The notes under the pieces: generated by a model
Seen by the model: only the letters and a program-made list of their open reading frames with translations
The model's database searches: none
Told to the model about the DNA's origin: nothing
Part shown: piece by piece, positions 55,201 through 64,000 of the stretch
Layout: each line of letters starts with the position of its first letter
Numbering within the stretch: position 1 is the stretch's first letter
Made by a program: the position numbers and the translations under genes
Source of the DNA: Symmetrospora coprosmae
Lineage: Eukaryota > Basidiomycota > Cystobasidiomycetes > Symmetrosporaceae
Direction: 5' to 3'
DNA length: 64,000 bases
Assembly (NCBI GenBank): GCA_008802785.1
Contig: VUYT01000001.1
Span: forward strand, 248,001 to 312,000

Positions 55201-57199
55201 GACTGTCTCGATCCCCTCGCACGCGTTCAAGGCGTGGCACTCGTCGCCCGGCACTATCGAGCGGCGCTTCCTCGCCGTGCCGGAAGGCGTCACCTGGGCC
55301 GAGCTCCGCTTCTCGACGCGCAACCACGCAAGCCCTGTCAACCTTTGGGTGCACTGCGTGCAGCTTCAAGCAGAGGCCCGACTGTCGAAGACCGAGAGCC
55401 AGTCCATCGTCGTATGTACAGCTGGCGAGACCGTCACGAAGAGCTTCAATGTCGTGGGCGGAGTCACGCTCGAGATATGCGCGGTAGGTGATGCTGGCAG
55501 CTGTTCCGTCTGAAGCTTACGGCTCACTCCTCGACTTGGTCGCAGTCCCAATTCTGGAGCTCACTGCCATCTGCGGATATCAGCCTGGAGATCCACTTCC
55601 ACGGCCTGACCCTCGACACGGGCAAGTCGCTGACCATCGTCGGAGGGTCCGAGCTTCCCCGTCTGCAAGTCTCGAGCAAGGTCCGCCTCGAGCAATTCTC
55701 ACCGAGCGTGTCGTTCGACCGGCGCCGCTCCGTTCTGCGCAGCAGCGAGAGCAAGACCACAGCCATGGGCGAGCGAGACGTCATGCCGGACGGCAAGCGC
55801 CTCTTCCAGCTCGTCAACACCTACCCAATCAAGCTCGCCGACAAGACCAAAGTCAAGCCGTACTTTGCTACGTCTGACAATCTGTACGACAACGGCTTTG
55901 CCGTCCTTACGCAGATCCTGGACACCCGCAAGCGCGTCCTCCAGTGGGGCAGCGTCTACCCAAAGGAGATCGAGCTGGCAAAGGGCGAATACACCCTGCT
56001 CCTCCAGATTGAGCACACAGACTACAAGGTGCTCGAGAGGATGAAGTCGATGGCGCTTGGCCTGGAGGCTCAGCTTGGGGAGAAGAGCAAGAAGCTCAGC
56101 TTGACAGTTCACAGAGGTGCGGTCTGTCCGCTTGGAGAGTGGAGAGGTCGGCCTGGGCACTTTTAGAGGCTGACGGCGTCGGGTTGTTTGTGCGATCCCA
56201 GATCACGTCGATGCCACGACCAAGGCAGACAGCAATCCGTTCAAGAATATCAAGATGCCTCTTGGTGACACACGCCCGCTTGTCGTCTCGACCGAGCTCA
56301 AGGGCGACACTGCCGACCTGTACAAGTCTGCCAAGGCCGGCGATCTCCTCCTCGGGACCCTCAAGCTGGGACCTGGCTCTTCCAAAGCAAGCGTCGACCT
56401 CACCTACGTCATCCCGCCCAAATCAAAGGCGGCGGACGGCGGCAGCGACGAAGGCGGTGACGCGAAGGAGGCGCCCCTCCTCGTGGATCTCCAGCTAGGC
56501 ATTGTTGACAAGATCAAGGACGACAAGGAGAAGAAGCAGTTCCTTGGAACGCTGCTCGCTGCACACCCAAAACACCTTCCGCTCCTAGTGGCCGCGCTTA
56601 AGGCGACCAAGGACGAGGCGGAAGCCGCCGAGATCAGCAAAGCTGCAGACGCGGTCCTGGCGTTAGTGGATGAGGCTGAGCTCTCCAGCTACCTCGGCAA
56701 GAAGGCTCTGCCTGCCGAGGAGCAGAGCGCTACTGACAAGGAGACAAAGAAGGCCATGGACGAAAAGAAGGCTGCATGGTCCAGGGCCTACGCTAGAAAG
56801 ATCGAGGCTAGCTACAAGGCAAAGGACAGCCTTGAGAAGCAAAATGACCTCTTTGCCAAGTACCGGCAGTTCCTGGATGCTCCAGAGAAAGATCCTGAAT
56901 TCTCCCTCATCGCCGCCAAGCGGGACTTTGCGCAGGAGGTGGGTTTGCTGTCGTCCACCGCTTTCTTTGCGGTACGATTCATGGCTATGGCTCATGCACT
57001 TGGTCTTTTCTCGCAGCGATACGGAGCATGCCTCAAGTCCATCTCAGCCCTTCTTGACGAGTCGCTGGACAAGGGAAAGTACAAGCAGGTCACCGAGCTG
57101 CAGAGGCAGTGCTTCGCCAAGCTCGGTTGGTCGCCCCTTGTCGAGTACAACTTGCGTTGGCAGCTTGTGAAGGAGCCCGCAGAGGAGGCTCTCTGGTAG
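52253..57199 (+). CDS. TPP2: Tripeptidyl peptidase II
   Basis: Giant subtilisin-family exopeptidase that removes tripeptides downstream of the proteasome. Predicted 1371 residues from 11 exons: 52253-52556, 52648-53500, 53594-53779, 53867-53884 (18 nt), 53956-54083, 54190-54439, 54519-54988, 55068-55483, 55546-56116, 56202-56938, 57017-57199. Catalytic Asp is in [16 protein letters not shown], His in [14 protein letters not shown], oxyanion Asn in [14 protein letters not shown], Ser in [12 protein letters not shown]. The long insertion between Asp and His is usual for TPPII, though here it contains an extra Lys/Glu/Asp-rich stretch. C-terminal family blocks include [26 protein letters not shown] and [13 protein letters not shown] second in-frame ATG at 52346 gives the usual cytosolic start; the first adds 31 residues. 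The last intron is 78 nt, stop-free and in frame. Confidence 0.93.
53867..53884 (+). other. 18-nt microexon of TPP2
   Basis: Adds Asp-Thr-Glu-Cys-Asp just before NMSFGE. It is bounded by GCACAG and GTGAGT, phase 2 on both sides. Skipping keeps frame but deletes six residues before a conserved block. Confidence 0.65.
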
Positions 57200-57389
57200 A
57201 AAGGCGCCGGCTGCGGCCGTCGATAATGCGGGAATCTACTTGATGATGCGGGACAGTCCTGATATACAACAAGCATGCACAGATGCAAGTCACTACTGCT
57301 ATATGCCAATGTCCTGCTGCCTCGGACCACGGGATTGAGTCTCCCTAAGCCGGAGTCAAAGCAGTGATGCTCGTGTCTCTGACAGTGTC

Positions 57390-60215
57390 CTATTTCCTCC
57401 ACTCGCTCGCTATGCTGTTGAGTACCTGAACGATGACGGGGACGTTTGTCATGAGCGAATGGTCCGCCCCCGGGATTATTGTGACTATGCAGTCCTGCAT
57501 GCTGCTCTCGAGTCCAATTACGCTATTGAGGCTGATCTTGTCGTCCTTGAGGCCGTGCCAGATCTTCACCGGGCGCTCGACGTCGCCGTATGAGTAGCCT
57601 GCGGCCTTGTTGGTACGCTCGAGAATTGTCAAGAGGTCCGCAGTCCCGCCTTGCAATGACTCAGCGTGAGACGCGCGCAGGAGTGCTGTGCCAAGATCGA
57701 GGCCAGCGCTCTTGTGCGTCTGCTCTGAGAATACGGAGGGATCAGGAGAGCCCGAGCGCATTGAGGGGCTCGTTGAGCGAGAGCTGGCAGGCAGAACCCC
57801 GGTTCCCGGCTTTGGTGAGCCGAACAGACCACCCAGCAGACGCTTGCTGCTTTTCTTGCCAGGCGGACCGTTGCTGTGGCGATGAGGAGGTACTGGAAGC
57901 AGTGCGGGAGAGCTGATGTTCGAGCGCCGCTGGACATTGCTCTCTCGCGACGAGCCGGTCGACAAAGCCGGCGAGGCTGTCATGGCACGAGGATACGCCC
58001 TCAGCGTGACAGGGTCTGATGATCCATCGGAACCGCTGCTGCCGTCATCGTTACTTCTGTCGGGTTGCTCGAAGAATTGCGCAAAGACAGGGCTAGCGGC
58101 TGCGCTGTCACTACTGACTGGCGCTCTCGGATCAAAGCCCACGCCGAGCATGGGATTCTGGGGCGGCTTGCCGAGCTTCCACGACTGCATCTTCCACTCG
58201 GCGGCCTGCGCGGTGCGGATGACTCCGCTTGGCACGTAGCGGAGCCAGCGATACGCGCCTGCTGCCGCCTCGGCGGCCGTGCTGACCCAGGGCGCGAGGA
58301 GATGGACCGAGCCGTGCACGCGCGCGTCGAGGCGGATTGCAGACGCAAGCGCGTACGGTGCCCCCGCGCTGTGTGCCAGTATGGAGAAGCGCGTGACATC
58401 GAGCTGGTCGAGTACCTCGTGCACCACTGCTGCCCATTCGAGAAAGCCGCGCCGAGCATCAGGGACGCTGCCCGTCTTGCCGAGGCCCCACCTGTCGATG
58501 CAGATGAGGCGCAGCCCGAGCGCAACGGCGAGTTCGTCGTATAGCGCCACCAAGTAGCGCACGCTGCCGAGACCGAGAAAGATCACCACTGGATGACCCG
58601 TAGGGCAGCCCACGTCCGCGAGAGAGACGTGGAGGTGGTGGTTAGGCGCGCGACGCAGCGTGAGCAGACGCGTCAGGCGGGGCGAGCGCAGATACTGCGC
58701 AATGTCTTCTTCCGTCGTGGGTAGGCTGGTGCTGCTGCTGCTGCTGCCGAAGCGCGGAGAGGCCGGAGTAGATGCCAAGTGCGTGTTCATCGAAGGCACC
58801 GATGACATGTCCGAACCCTGACTAGACTGACGCTTTCGTTGTGGCTGCTGACGGGAGCGGGCGGCAGACGCGGGGGTAGTGGCGGACATGAATGGCTGCG
58901 AGCGGACGTAATGAAGATGTCTGTTTTGATGCGCTCCGGCGATTTGCAGTGATTGCAGGACTTCTCCAGAAATGGAGTCGATGGAGGAGCGCGCCTGGCT
59001 GCTCGCGGTAGTCTCCTCTGTTGTCGTGCGAGCCCGGCTCCGGCCAGCTGCCGTGGTAGCTACCGGCGACGACGCTGCCCTGCCCAGCGGACGTGCTAGA
59101 GGCACATGAAGCGCTGCCGAGTTCTTGCGGATGATCTCGTCGATGGTTGGGATTGCTACCGGCTCGACGCGGAACCGGTCTGGTATGGCAGGGACTGGTG
59201 GACTTCCCCGTGGAACGCCGAGGGATGGACTGCCGACGCCAACAATTGGTAGGTGTGACCTTATGATGTCGTCGATCGACTGGATAGGAACCTGATCTTC
59301 GGGCCCGTCAAGCGAGACGTTCCAAGACAGCTCGAGCTCGTCTGTGGGGGTGCCAAAAGACGCCTCTGAAGAGGCTGAGGCGATGCTCGAGACGGTGGTC
59401 GAACGCGGCAGTGATGACCGCGGGTGTGGTGGCATCGTCGAAGCAGTGCTCGAGCGAGACAAGGTCTCTTGGCCAGATACGTCGACGTCCGCGCCATTGG
59501 GCAGGGATCGACTCCGAGGCAGTCCTCCTTTACATGCCGCCAACCTGTCATGTCTGCGCTGCGACGAGCCAGAGCCAGAGCTACTAGCGCGTAGCCGGAA
59601 GAAAGTGCGTGCAGTTTCTCCGCATACAGCCGCTGCTTTGGGTTCCAGTAAACCGTCGCTCGGCCCTAGATGACCCTCGGACACGCCGAGACCGGTCAAA
59701 GAGTCCGCTGATACTGGCGTTGTCGGGCCAGCATATAGATCGACAGGCAAGACGGCGAGGCGAGTGTCGTCGCGAGACGCCCGTGGCGCGCGCCATTCGG
59801 GCTGGCTGTGCGTTGTTTGTCGCCCAGCCTCGAGCAAAGGTGAGGAGCTCCGCGAGAATGATGCGGAATCGGTAGGCAGGGCTTCTATCGCGTGGACTGT
59901 CCGTCTCGAGGAGCTGCGCGGCAGTGGGTGGTAACCCTGCGGCGATGGTACCGGTGGCGAAGGGGCAATGGACCGGCACGTGGGATCATCGGTCGCCTTC
60001 ACAGCGCTCGGTGAGAGACCAACGACAGGCTTTGTGCGAGTCGGAGAGGTTGTGGTCTTCCCCTTGTGCCCCCGCTGGCCCTTGGAGACGATTTTGAGCT
60101 GGGAGGTGGACCTGGGCAGACCGTCATCCAGCCTTGGACTCGCGCGTTCCGTGTAGATGTCAAAGTAGCGTCCTGGAGCAGGCGATGCGCCTGCAGCAGA
60201 CGATATAGATGCCAT
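57390..60215 (-). CDS. Alpha/beta hydrolase with a long disordered N-terminal region
   Basis: Single-exon gene, 941 residues. The first 540 or so residues are Ser/Pro/Arg-rich, with polar runs and SP/TP sites. The hydrolase fold starts near VVIFLGLGSVRYLVALYDEL, followed by LICIDRWGLGKTG. The nucleophile elbow ILAHSAGAPYAL (Ser near residue 613) has Ala instead of the first Gly of GxSxG. Acid and base candidates are HGLKDDKISL (near 887) and GADHSLMTNVP (near 918). A Ser/Pro-rich insertion with basic KKSSKRLLGGLFG interrupts the lid region. Basidiomycetes encode such long hydrolases, but I know no assigned substrate. Convergent with TPP2, 190 bp between stops. Confidence 0.85.
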   Translation of the reverse strand: MASISSAAGASPAPGRYFDIYTERASPRLDDGLPRSTSQLKIVSKGQRGHKGKTTTSPTRTKPVVGLSPSAVKATDDPTCRSIAPSPPVPSPQGYHPLPRSSSRRTVHAIEALPTDSASFSRSSSPLLEAGRQTTHSQPEWRAPRASRDDTRLAVLPVDLYAGPTTPVSADSLTGLGVSEGHLGPSDGLLEPKAAAVCGETARTFFRLRASSSGSGSSQRRHDRLAACKGGLPRSRSLPNGADVDVSGQETLSRSSTASTMPPHPRSSLPRSTTVSSIASASSEASFGTPTDELELSWNVSLDGPEDQVPIQSIDDIIRSHLPIVGVGSPSLGVPRGSPPVPAIPDRFRVEPVAIPTIDEIIRKNSAALHVPLARPLGRAASSPVATTAAGRSRARTTTEETTASSQARSSIDSISGEVLQSLQIAGAHQNRHLHYVRSQPFMSATTPASAARSRQQPQRKRQSSQGSDMSSVPSMNTHLASTPASPRFGSSSSSTSLPTTEEDIAQYLRSPRLTRLLTLRRAPNHHLHVSLADVGCPTGHPVVIFLGLGSVRYLVALYDELAVALGLRLICIDRWGLGKTGSVPDARRGFLEWAAVVHEVLDQLDVTRFSILAHSAGAPYALASAIRLDARVHGSVHLLAPWVSTAAEAAAGAYRWLRYVPSGVIRTAQAAEWKMQSWKLGKPPQNPMLGVGFDPRAPVSSDSAAASPVFAQFFEQPDRSNDDGSSGSDGSSDPVTLRAYPRAMTASPALSTGSSRESNVQRRSNISSPALLPVPPHRHSNGPPGKKSSKRLLGGLFGSPKPGTGVLPASSRSTSPSMRSGSPDPSVFSEQTHKSAGLDLGTALLRASHAESLQGGTADLLTILERTNKAAGYSYGDVERPVKIWHGLKDDKISLNSVIGLESSMQDCIVTIIPGADHSLMTNVPVIVQVLNSIASEWRK

Positions 60216-60893
60216 ATCTCTTCTGGGTATGGGCTGCGAATGCTCCTGCTGCTGTTCATTGTACGCATAGAAGCGCGTGAGGTGGTCAGCGCGGACCTCT
60301 CCTGTGTCTCCAGGGGAGTCGCGCGCACCCGTCTCGAGGTGCCTTACCTTTCTTTAAAGGGTAGAGGGGGACGGGGCCGCCAGCTACGCCAGGACAGATG
60401 GCATGGTCGTCTAGACGCCCAGTGTCGTGCTCGTATCCGCCATGCTGCTATGCTGTTGTGGATGGGGCGGATTGCGACCGAGGGACGGTGGACCAAGTCG
60501 CGCTCACGTGCTTGAGAGGCGGAGGAGGATGAGGAGGAGGAGGATGGAGGAAAGACAGCAGCAAGGCATACTCGAAGTATGCGCATCAGTATGGTAGAGA
60601 CAGCCGAGAGTTGCACAGTGCGGTGCATGCATTGAACCGAGGGAGAGTGCGGCAGTGCAGTAATATAGTGCTCCCTGCCTGCCAAAGCAGAAAGGATGCG
60701 CGCAGCGAAGGGAGGGCGGGGGCGGGGACTTCGGCGCCCGGTGATGGCGAGGCACCATTGACCCTGTAGCTGAGGACTCGGAGATGGGAAGGTTGCCTCA
60801 GACCCAACAGCAATACCATACAGCAGGCACATTGTCATCCTACACCGCAACCCTCTCCTCTGCACTTCATCTCCACTCGTAGTAGCAGCAGAT
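60216..60893. other. Intergenic, divergent promoter region
   Basis: About 680 bp between the hydrolase and ABM-domain gene starts. A G/A-rich tract (GGAGGAGGATGAGGAGGAGG-like) lies near 60520-60550. No exon recognised. Confidence 0.55.
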
Positions 60894-61689
60894 ATGGCCT
60901 CCGTCCCTACCGAGCGTGAGTGCCGCCTTCCAACGCAGACCAAGAGGGGCATTCCCCCGTCTAGTCTGCGCCAGGAAGACCAAGGACGATATCACTCGTT
61001 GACGTCTATCGTGCCAATCGTCCAGTCAAGAACAAGCCGTTCACGCTCGTCGCGAGGTGTGTCAGACCTGCCTGGCTTCCATCGGCCTGCCCCGCATCGC
61101 CCACCTGCGCCTGCCACGCAATCAACACAGCTGACATCGATACATACACACCTACGCGCAGCCTGTCCGCCAACGAGGGGAAAGGTGACCGCCTCATCGA
61201 GCTCCTCAAGCCTGTCGTCGCGTGCGCCAACTCGTCCAAGGAGCCCGGCTGCAAGACGTACCGCCTCAACGCGAGCGCCGACAAGAAGACTTTTGCCGTC
61301 TTTGAGGAGTACGTGAACGAGGACGCTCTCAACGTGAGTGTGTGGCCCTAGTCGCAGCTGCTTCCCTCGGCTGCGGCGCCCGTCGCATGGCCACTTCTCA
61401 GCTTTGATGACCAACTGATCCCCGCACATGTCGCATATCCAGAACCACCGAGAGCAGGAGGCATACAAGGCCCTCATGGCTGCAGCCAAGCAGGAGAACC
61501 TGCTCGCAAACTTCGAGGTTGGTCTATACTGCGGAACCTACGACTGGGCCACAGTCGCCTCTTCCCACTGGCCCTTGCTTAACGTGCTGACGCGGCCCTC
61601 TCTCGCCGTCTTCGCAACCCCTCCGCCTCCGGCGCACACAGGTCAAGTTCTTCGAGGAGGTCAAGCCCTCTGGCGGCGCGAACCTTTGA
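60894..61689 (+). CDS. Small ABM-domain protein (antibiotic biosynthesis monooxygenase fold)
   Basis: Predicted 115 residues from five exons: 60894-60915, 61026-61056, 61162-61333, 61443-61517 and 61642-61689; all phases fit. The protein begins MASVPTELKNKPFTLVASLS. It then has GDRLIELLKPVVACANSSKE, PGCKTYRLNASADKKTFAVF, EEYVNEDALNNHREQEAYKA and a C-terminal strand VKFFEEVKPSG. This is the dimeric alpha+beta-barrel layout of ABM proteins, including quinol monooxygenase YgiN and LsrG; here it is probably a stress or quinone-related enzyme. The domain is too small to specify a substrate. Five exons for 115 codons is notable. Convergent with the thioredoxin gene. Confidence 0.85.
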
Positions 61690-61966
61690 GTTGAGGTAGA
61701 GCGCTCGCGCTCACTGGCTCGTCTGTCCGGAACAGAGCTTGTATTGCGCAGAGACCGCCATCGCAAACCAGGCTACAGTAAAGGAGACATTGACCACCAC
61801 GAGCTCCGCAGCTGGTGCAATCCATCGCCTATTATTGCGTTGAGCTGGACCTTCGCTTCTGCCCGTCGTCGTCGACTCATACACCATCAGGGAAGACATC
61901 CGAGTCGTTTGCTACAGATTATGTGTGTATCAAGAGCACGCAGCGAGAATGAGGGCATAGTCCTCC

Positions 61967-62865
61967 TTAGTGGTCCTTTGCGTTCGCCAAGAAGGTCTTT
62001 ACCGCCTCTTCGTTGACCATGCCGACAAAGCGCGAGAGCTCCTTGCCGTGTTTGAAGGCGACGACGGTGGGTAGGGACGTGATCTGCGAGCAGCGGAGGA
62101 TTCAACAAGCAGCGTCAGCAAGTGCTTCCCTCCTCCGCAAACGAATCGAGCATCACGAGAGACGGTGAGATGCAGGCGAGATCAGAGAAAAGTTTTGGAA
62201 CGCTCGTGGTGGCATCATCCCCACTTCCTGCCGCAGCCTTGCCCATGGGGCGCAGCTGGCGGAGAAGCGACGGGTGGCAGATATCTCAAGTAGAATTATG
62301 TATAAAAGCAATTTACTCATCCTTGGTGTGTTGTGCGGTGAAGGGCAGGAGGTGGACATCGGATCGGATAGAGTATGTGTGAAGGCGAGGAGAGGGCAGG
62401 CAGGCCCAGGAGGAGGAGCGCGCGCGCAGGAGAAGCTGCGAGGCAGGAAGACACTACCAAAGCATCGTCTAACGCACCTTGTACTTTGCCGCGAGCTCAG
62501 TCTCTGCGTCCGTGTCGACGGTCGCAAAGTCGACCTCGTTCGGCCCCGCAGCTTCTGCAGCCATGACCTTGTGCAGAATCGGGCCGAGCAGCTTGCACGG
62601 CGGGCACTGCAGGCATGACGCATGAGAATAGCGCAGACACCATCATTTAGCAGCTGTCGAGCTGCACCTAGGTGGTCCACGCGCGCCCCACCCATTCAGC
62701 GTGGAAGTCCACAATGGTCAGCTTCTGCCCTTCGACAATGTGGCTGTTGAAAAGCGCCTTGTCGGCTGCACCCAGCACCTCTCGCGCAGGGCGGGACGTG
62801 CTGAATGAGCGTAGCGGGAGCTGAGCTGCTCGAGATGTGCGCGCTATCAGACTGGATCGCAGCAT
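61967..62865 (-). CDS. Mitochondrial thioredoxin
   Basis: Disulfide reductase, predicted 139 residues from exons 62865-62692, 62606-62478 and 62083-61967, all phase 0. The N-terminus MLRSSLIARTSRAAQLPLRS with no acidic residue is a mitochondrial presequence. The thioredoxin fold starts near LTIVDFHAEW. The active site CPPCK begins exactly at exon 2, so the motif is WCPPC and not the common WCGPC. Also typical are DFATVDTDAETELAAKY, the cis-Pro strand ITSLPTVVAFKHGKE and GMVNEEAVKTFL. The second intron is unusually long, 394 nt. It diverges from the right-edge gene across 166 bp. Confidence 0.92.
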
Positions 62866-63031
62866 GTTGGCGATTGAGGCGAAATTGTTGACGTTGTGAA
62901 GCGAAGGAGAAAGCCAGCGAGCATGCTCGAGCGGCTGACCGACCGAGCCCGAGACCCCTCATCTTCACCCATTCCAGCAGCTGCGATCCAGCTGCAACCT
63001 GGCACAGCCGGCAAGAGACACGCAGCGTAGC

Positions 63032-63959
63032 ATGGCGCGACGGCAAGATCTGGACCACACTCCACGCTCACCAGGGCGGGTGCGGGATCCGACACACTAC
63101 GAAGACGCCACCGCCCAGACTCCACGCTCGCCGCTTCTCGCGGGGACCAGCGGGGAGGGACGAGCCCGCCCAGAGCTGCTGTCCGTCCACACCTCGGACG
63201 CAATGCTGCGCAGCCCTGATGGACATCGGCGCTGGGATAATGACAGCGGGCCGAGCGCGCACCCACATCCACACACCGAGACGCGGATGGAGAGCACGGC
63301 CGCGAGCAGCGCGACGGACGCAATCGTTGCGCAGCTGCACCTGATACAGAGCCTGCAGGTGCGGTGCCACGCAGAAGGCAGCTTCCGGCCGCACGAGCTG
63401 ACGCGGCCTGAGTCATGCTCTGCCATGTAGAGCGAAATCACAGCGGAACACTCTGCGCTCGAGAGCCTGGGCGGCGGGAACAGTGACAGCAACGGGCACA
63501 GTAAGAGCCAGAGCAGCAGTACCGGTCCGTCTGCAGGACTAGGCAGGTCCAACGCGACGACCACAAGCTCCGGACTGGGGAGCGAGAGCGGCAGGGCAGG
63601 GACCGCCACAGCCAGCGCACCGGGCCACACCAACGATGCAGATAGCAAGGAGGACAAGCGCGCCTCGGCCGACGCGTACGATACGCTTTCTGCTGGGTTC
63701 CGGGATCGCCAGCGGGGCGTCGAGTCGATGATGGACAAGCTGTCGCAGCTCTCCAAGGTGGGAGGTCCAGCAACTGGGCTCTTGCGGCGGAACGCGGTGC
63801 GGCATCGGACTGACCTGAGCTTGCTCTGCGATGCAGGCCGTCAAGGAGTTTCACGCGCTCCCGGCACCAGTGCTGTTCCCAGACTCGCGCATGCTCAACT
63901 CGGGCCAGATCGTCGATACGCCGATTCAGATGTCCGCTCGCGGTCGTTTCCCTTCCTGA
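63032..63959 (+). CDS. Unknown protein at the right edge
   Basis: Predicted 258 residues from exons 63032-63358, 63431-63757 and 63837-63959, phase 0 at both joins. The N-terminus is basic and polar, with MARRQDLDHTPRSPGR and RSPLLAG. A Ser/Thr/Gly-rich middle follows the helix-like AIVAQLHLIQSLQ. The last part is heptad-like: AYDTLSAGFRDRQRGVESMM, DKLSQLSKAVKEFHALPAP, then VLFPDSRMLNSGQIVDTPIQ. The frame ends at TGA, but a GT donor at 63942 could continue splicing beyond the window. I do not recognise the family; the pattern suggests a helical subunit of a complex. Confidence 0.6.
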
Positions 63960-64000
63960 GCATGCTGTCCGGTCTGCTTCGTACTTTGAGAACTCTCCGG

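Noticed and set aside
62084-62477. C/D-box snoRNA in the long thioredoxin intron
   Set aside because: Only an imperfect C-box-like ATGATGC and scattered CTGA are present, without proper spacing or terminal stem.
1-64000. tRNA, rRNA, transposon or virus-derived sequences
   Set aside because: I looked for B-box-like GGTTCGA contexts, transposase or reverse-transcriptase motifs and long terminal repeats, and found none convincing.

Overview
This window is nuclear DNA from a compact, GC-rich filamentous or dimorphic fungus, most likely a basidiomycete and plausibly a member of Ustilaginomycotina. Genes follow one another every 2-3 kb on both strands. Most are split by short introns of 60-100 nt, with GTGAGT/GTGCGT-type donors and CTGAC/CTAAC-like branch sites. 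The gene content includes proteins missing from budding yeast but usual in basidiomycetes: an NDUFAF7 complex I assembly factor, FRA10AC1, SERRATE/ARS2, tripeptidyl peptidase II and a class II myosin. I recognised no transposon, rRNA, tRNA or CRISPR. The lineage call is inference from gene content and gene structure.

Layout, left to right: the 5' half of a Pho85-type CDK (-); a long Ser-rich methyltransferase (+); an unknown Ser-rich protein (-); VTA1 of the ESCRT pathway (+); an NAD-dependent epimerase (-); SERRATE/ARS2 (+); NDUFAF7 (+); FRA10AC1 (-); a type II myosin heavy chain (+); a C2H2 zinc-finger factor (+); a metallo-beta-lactamase-fold hydrolase (+); RNA14/CstF-77 (-); a Pom33/TMEM33 membrane protein (+); an F-box protein (+); a secreted kexin-processed repeat precursor (-); proteasome subunit RPN5 (-); the exosome cofactor LRP1/RRP47 (+); a mitochondrial seryl-tRNA synthetase (+); a GPI-anchored leucine-rich-repeat protein (-); the FG nucleoporin NUP49/NUP58 (-); tripeptidyl peptidase II (+); a large alpha/beta hydrolase (-); a small ABM-domain protein (+); a mitochondrial thioredoxin (-); and an unknown protein (+) at the right edge.

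Most of these are housekeeping genes: RNA 3'-end processing and decay, protein turnover, nuclear pore, mitochondrial function and cytokinesis. They are arranged as independent divergent, convergent or tandem pairs and not as one pathway cluster. I rebuilt exon-intron structures by joining reading frames at GT..AG sites and checking codon phase at every junction. All listed internal junctions keep frame, but no transcript evidence was available.

The most unusual locus is the small secreted protein at 40.4-41.1 kb. It has a signal peptide followed by four near-identical units of about 37 residues, separated by RR, RKR and GKR. This is the architecture of kexin-processed repeat peptides such as Ustilago Rep1. 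The units also show an 11-residue amphipathic-helix period. Other notable points are several very small exons (8, 9, 12, 18 and 20 nt), a start codon embedded in pentanucleotide microsatellites, a zinc finger split by an in-frame stop-free intron, and a possible mitochondrial leader on tripeptidyl peptidase II.
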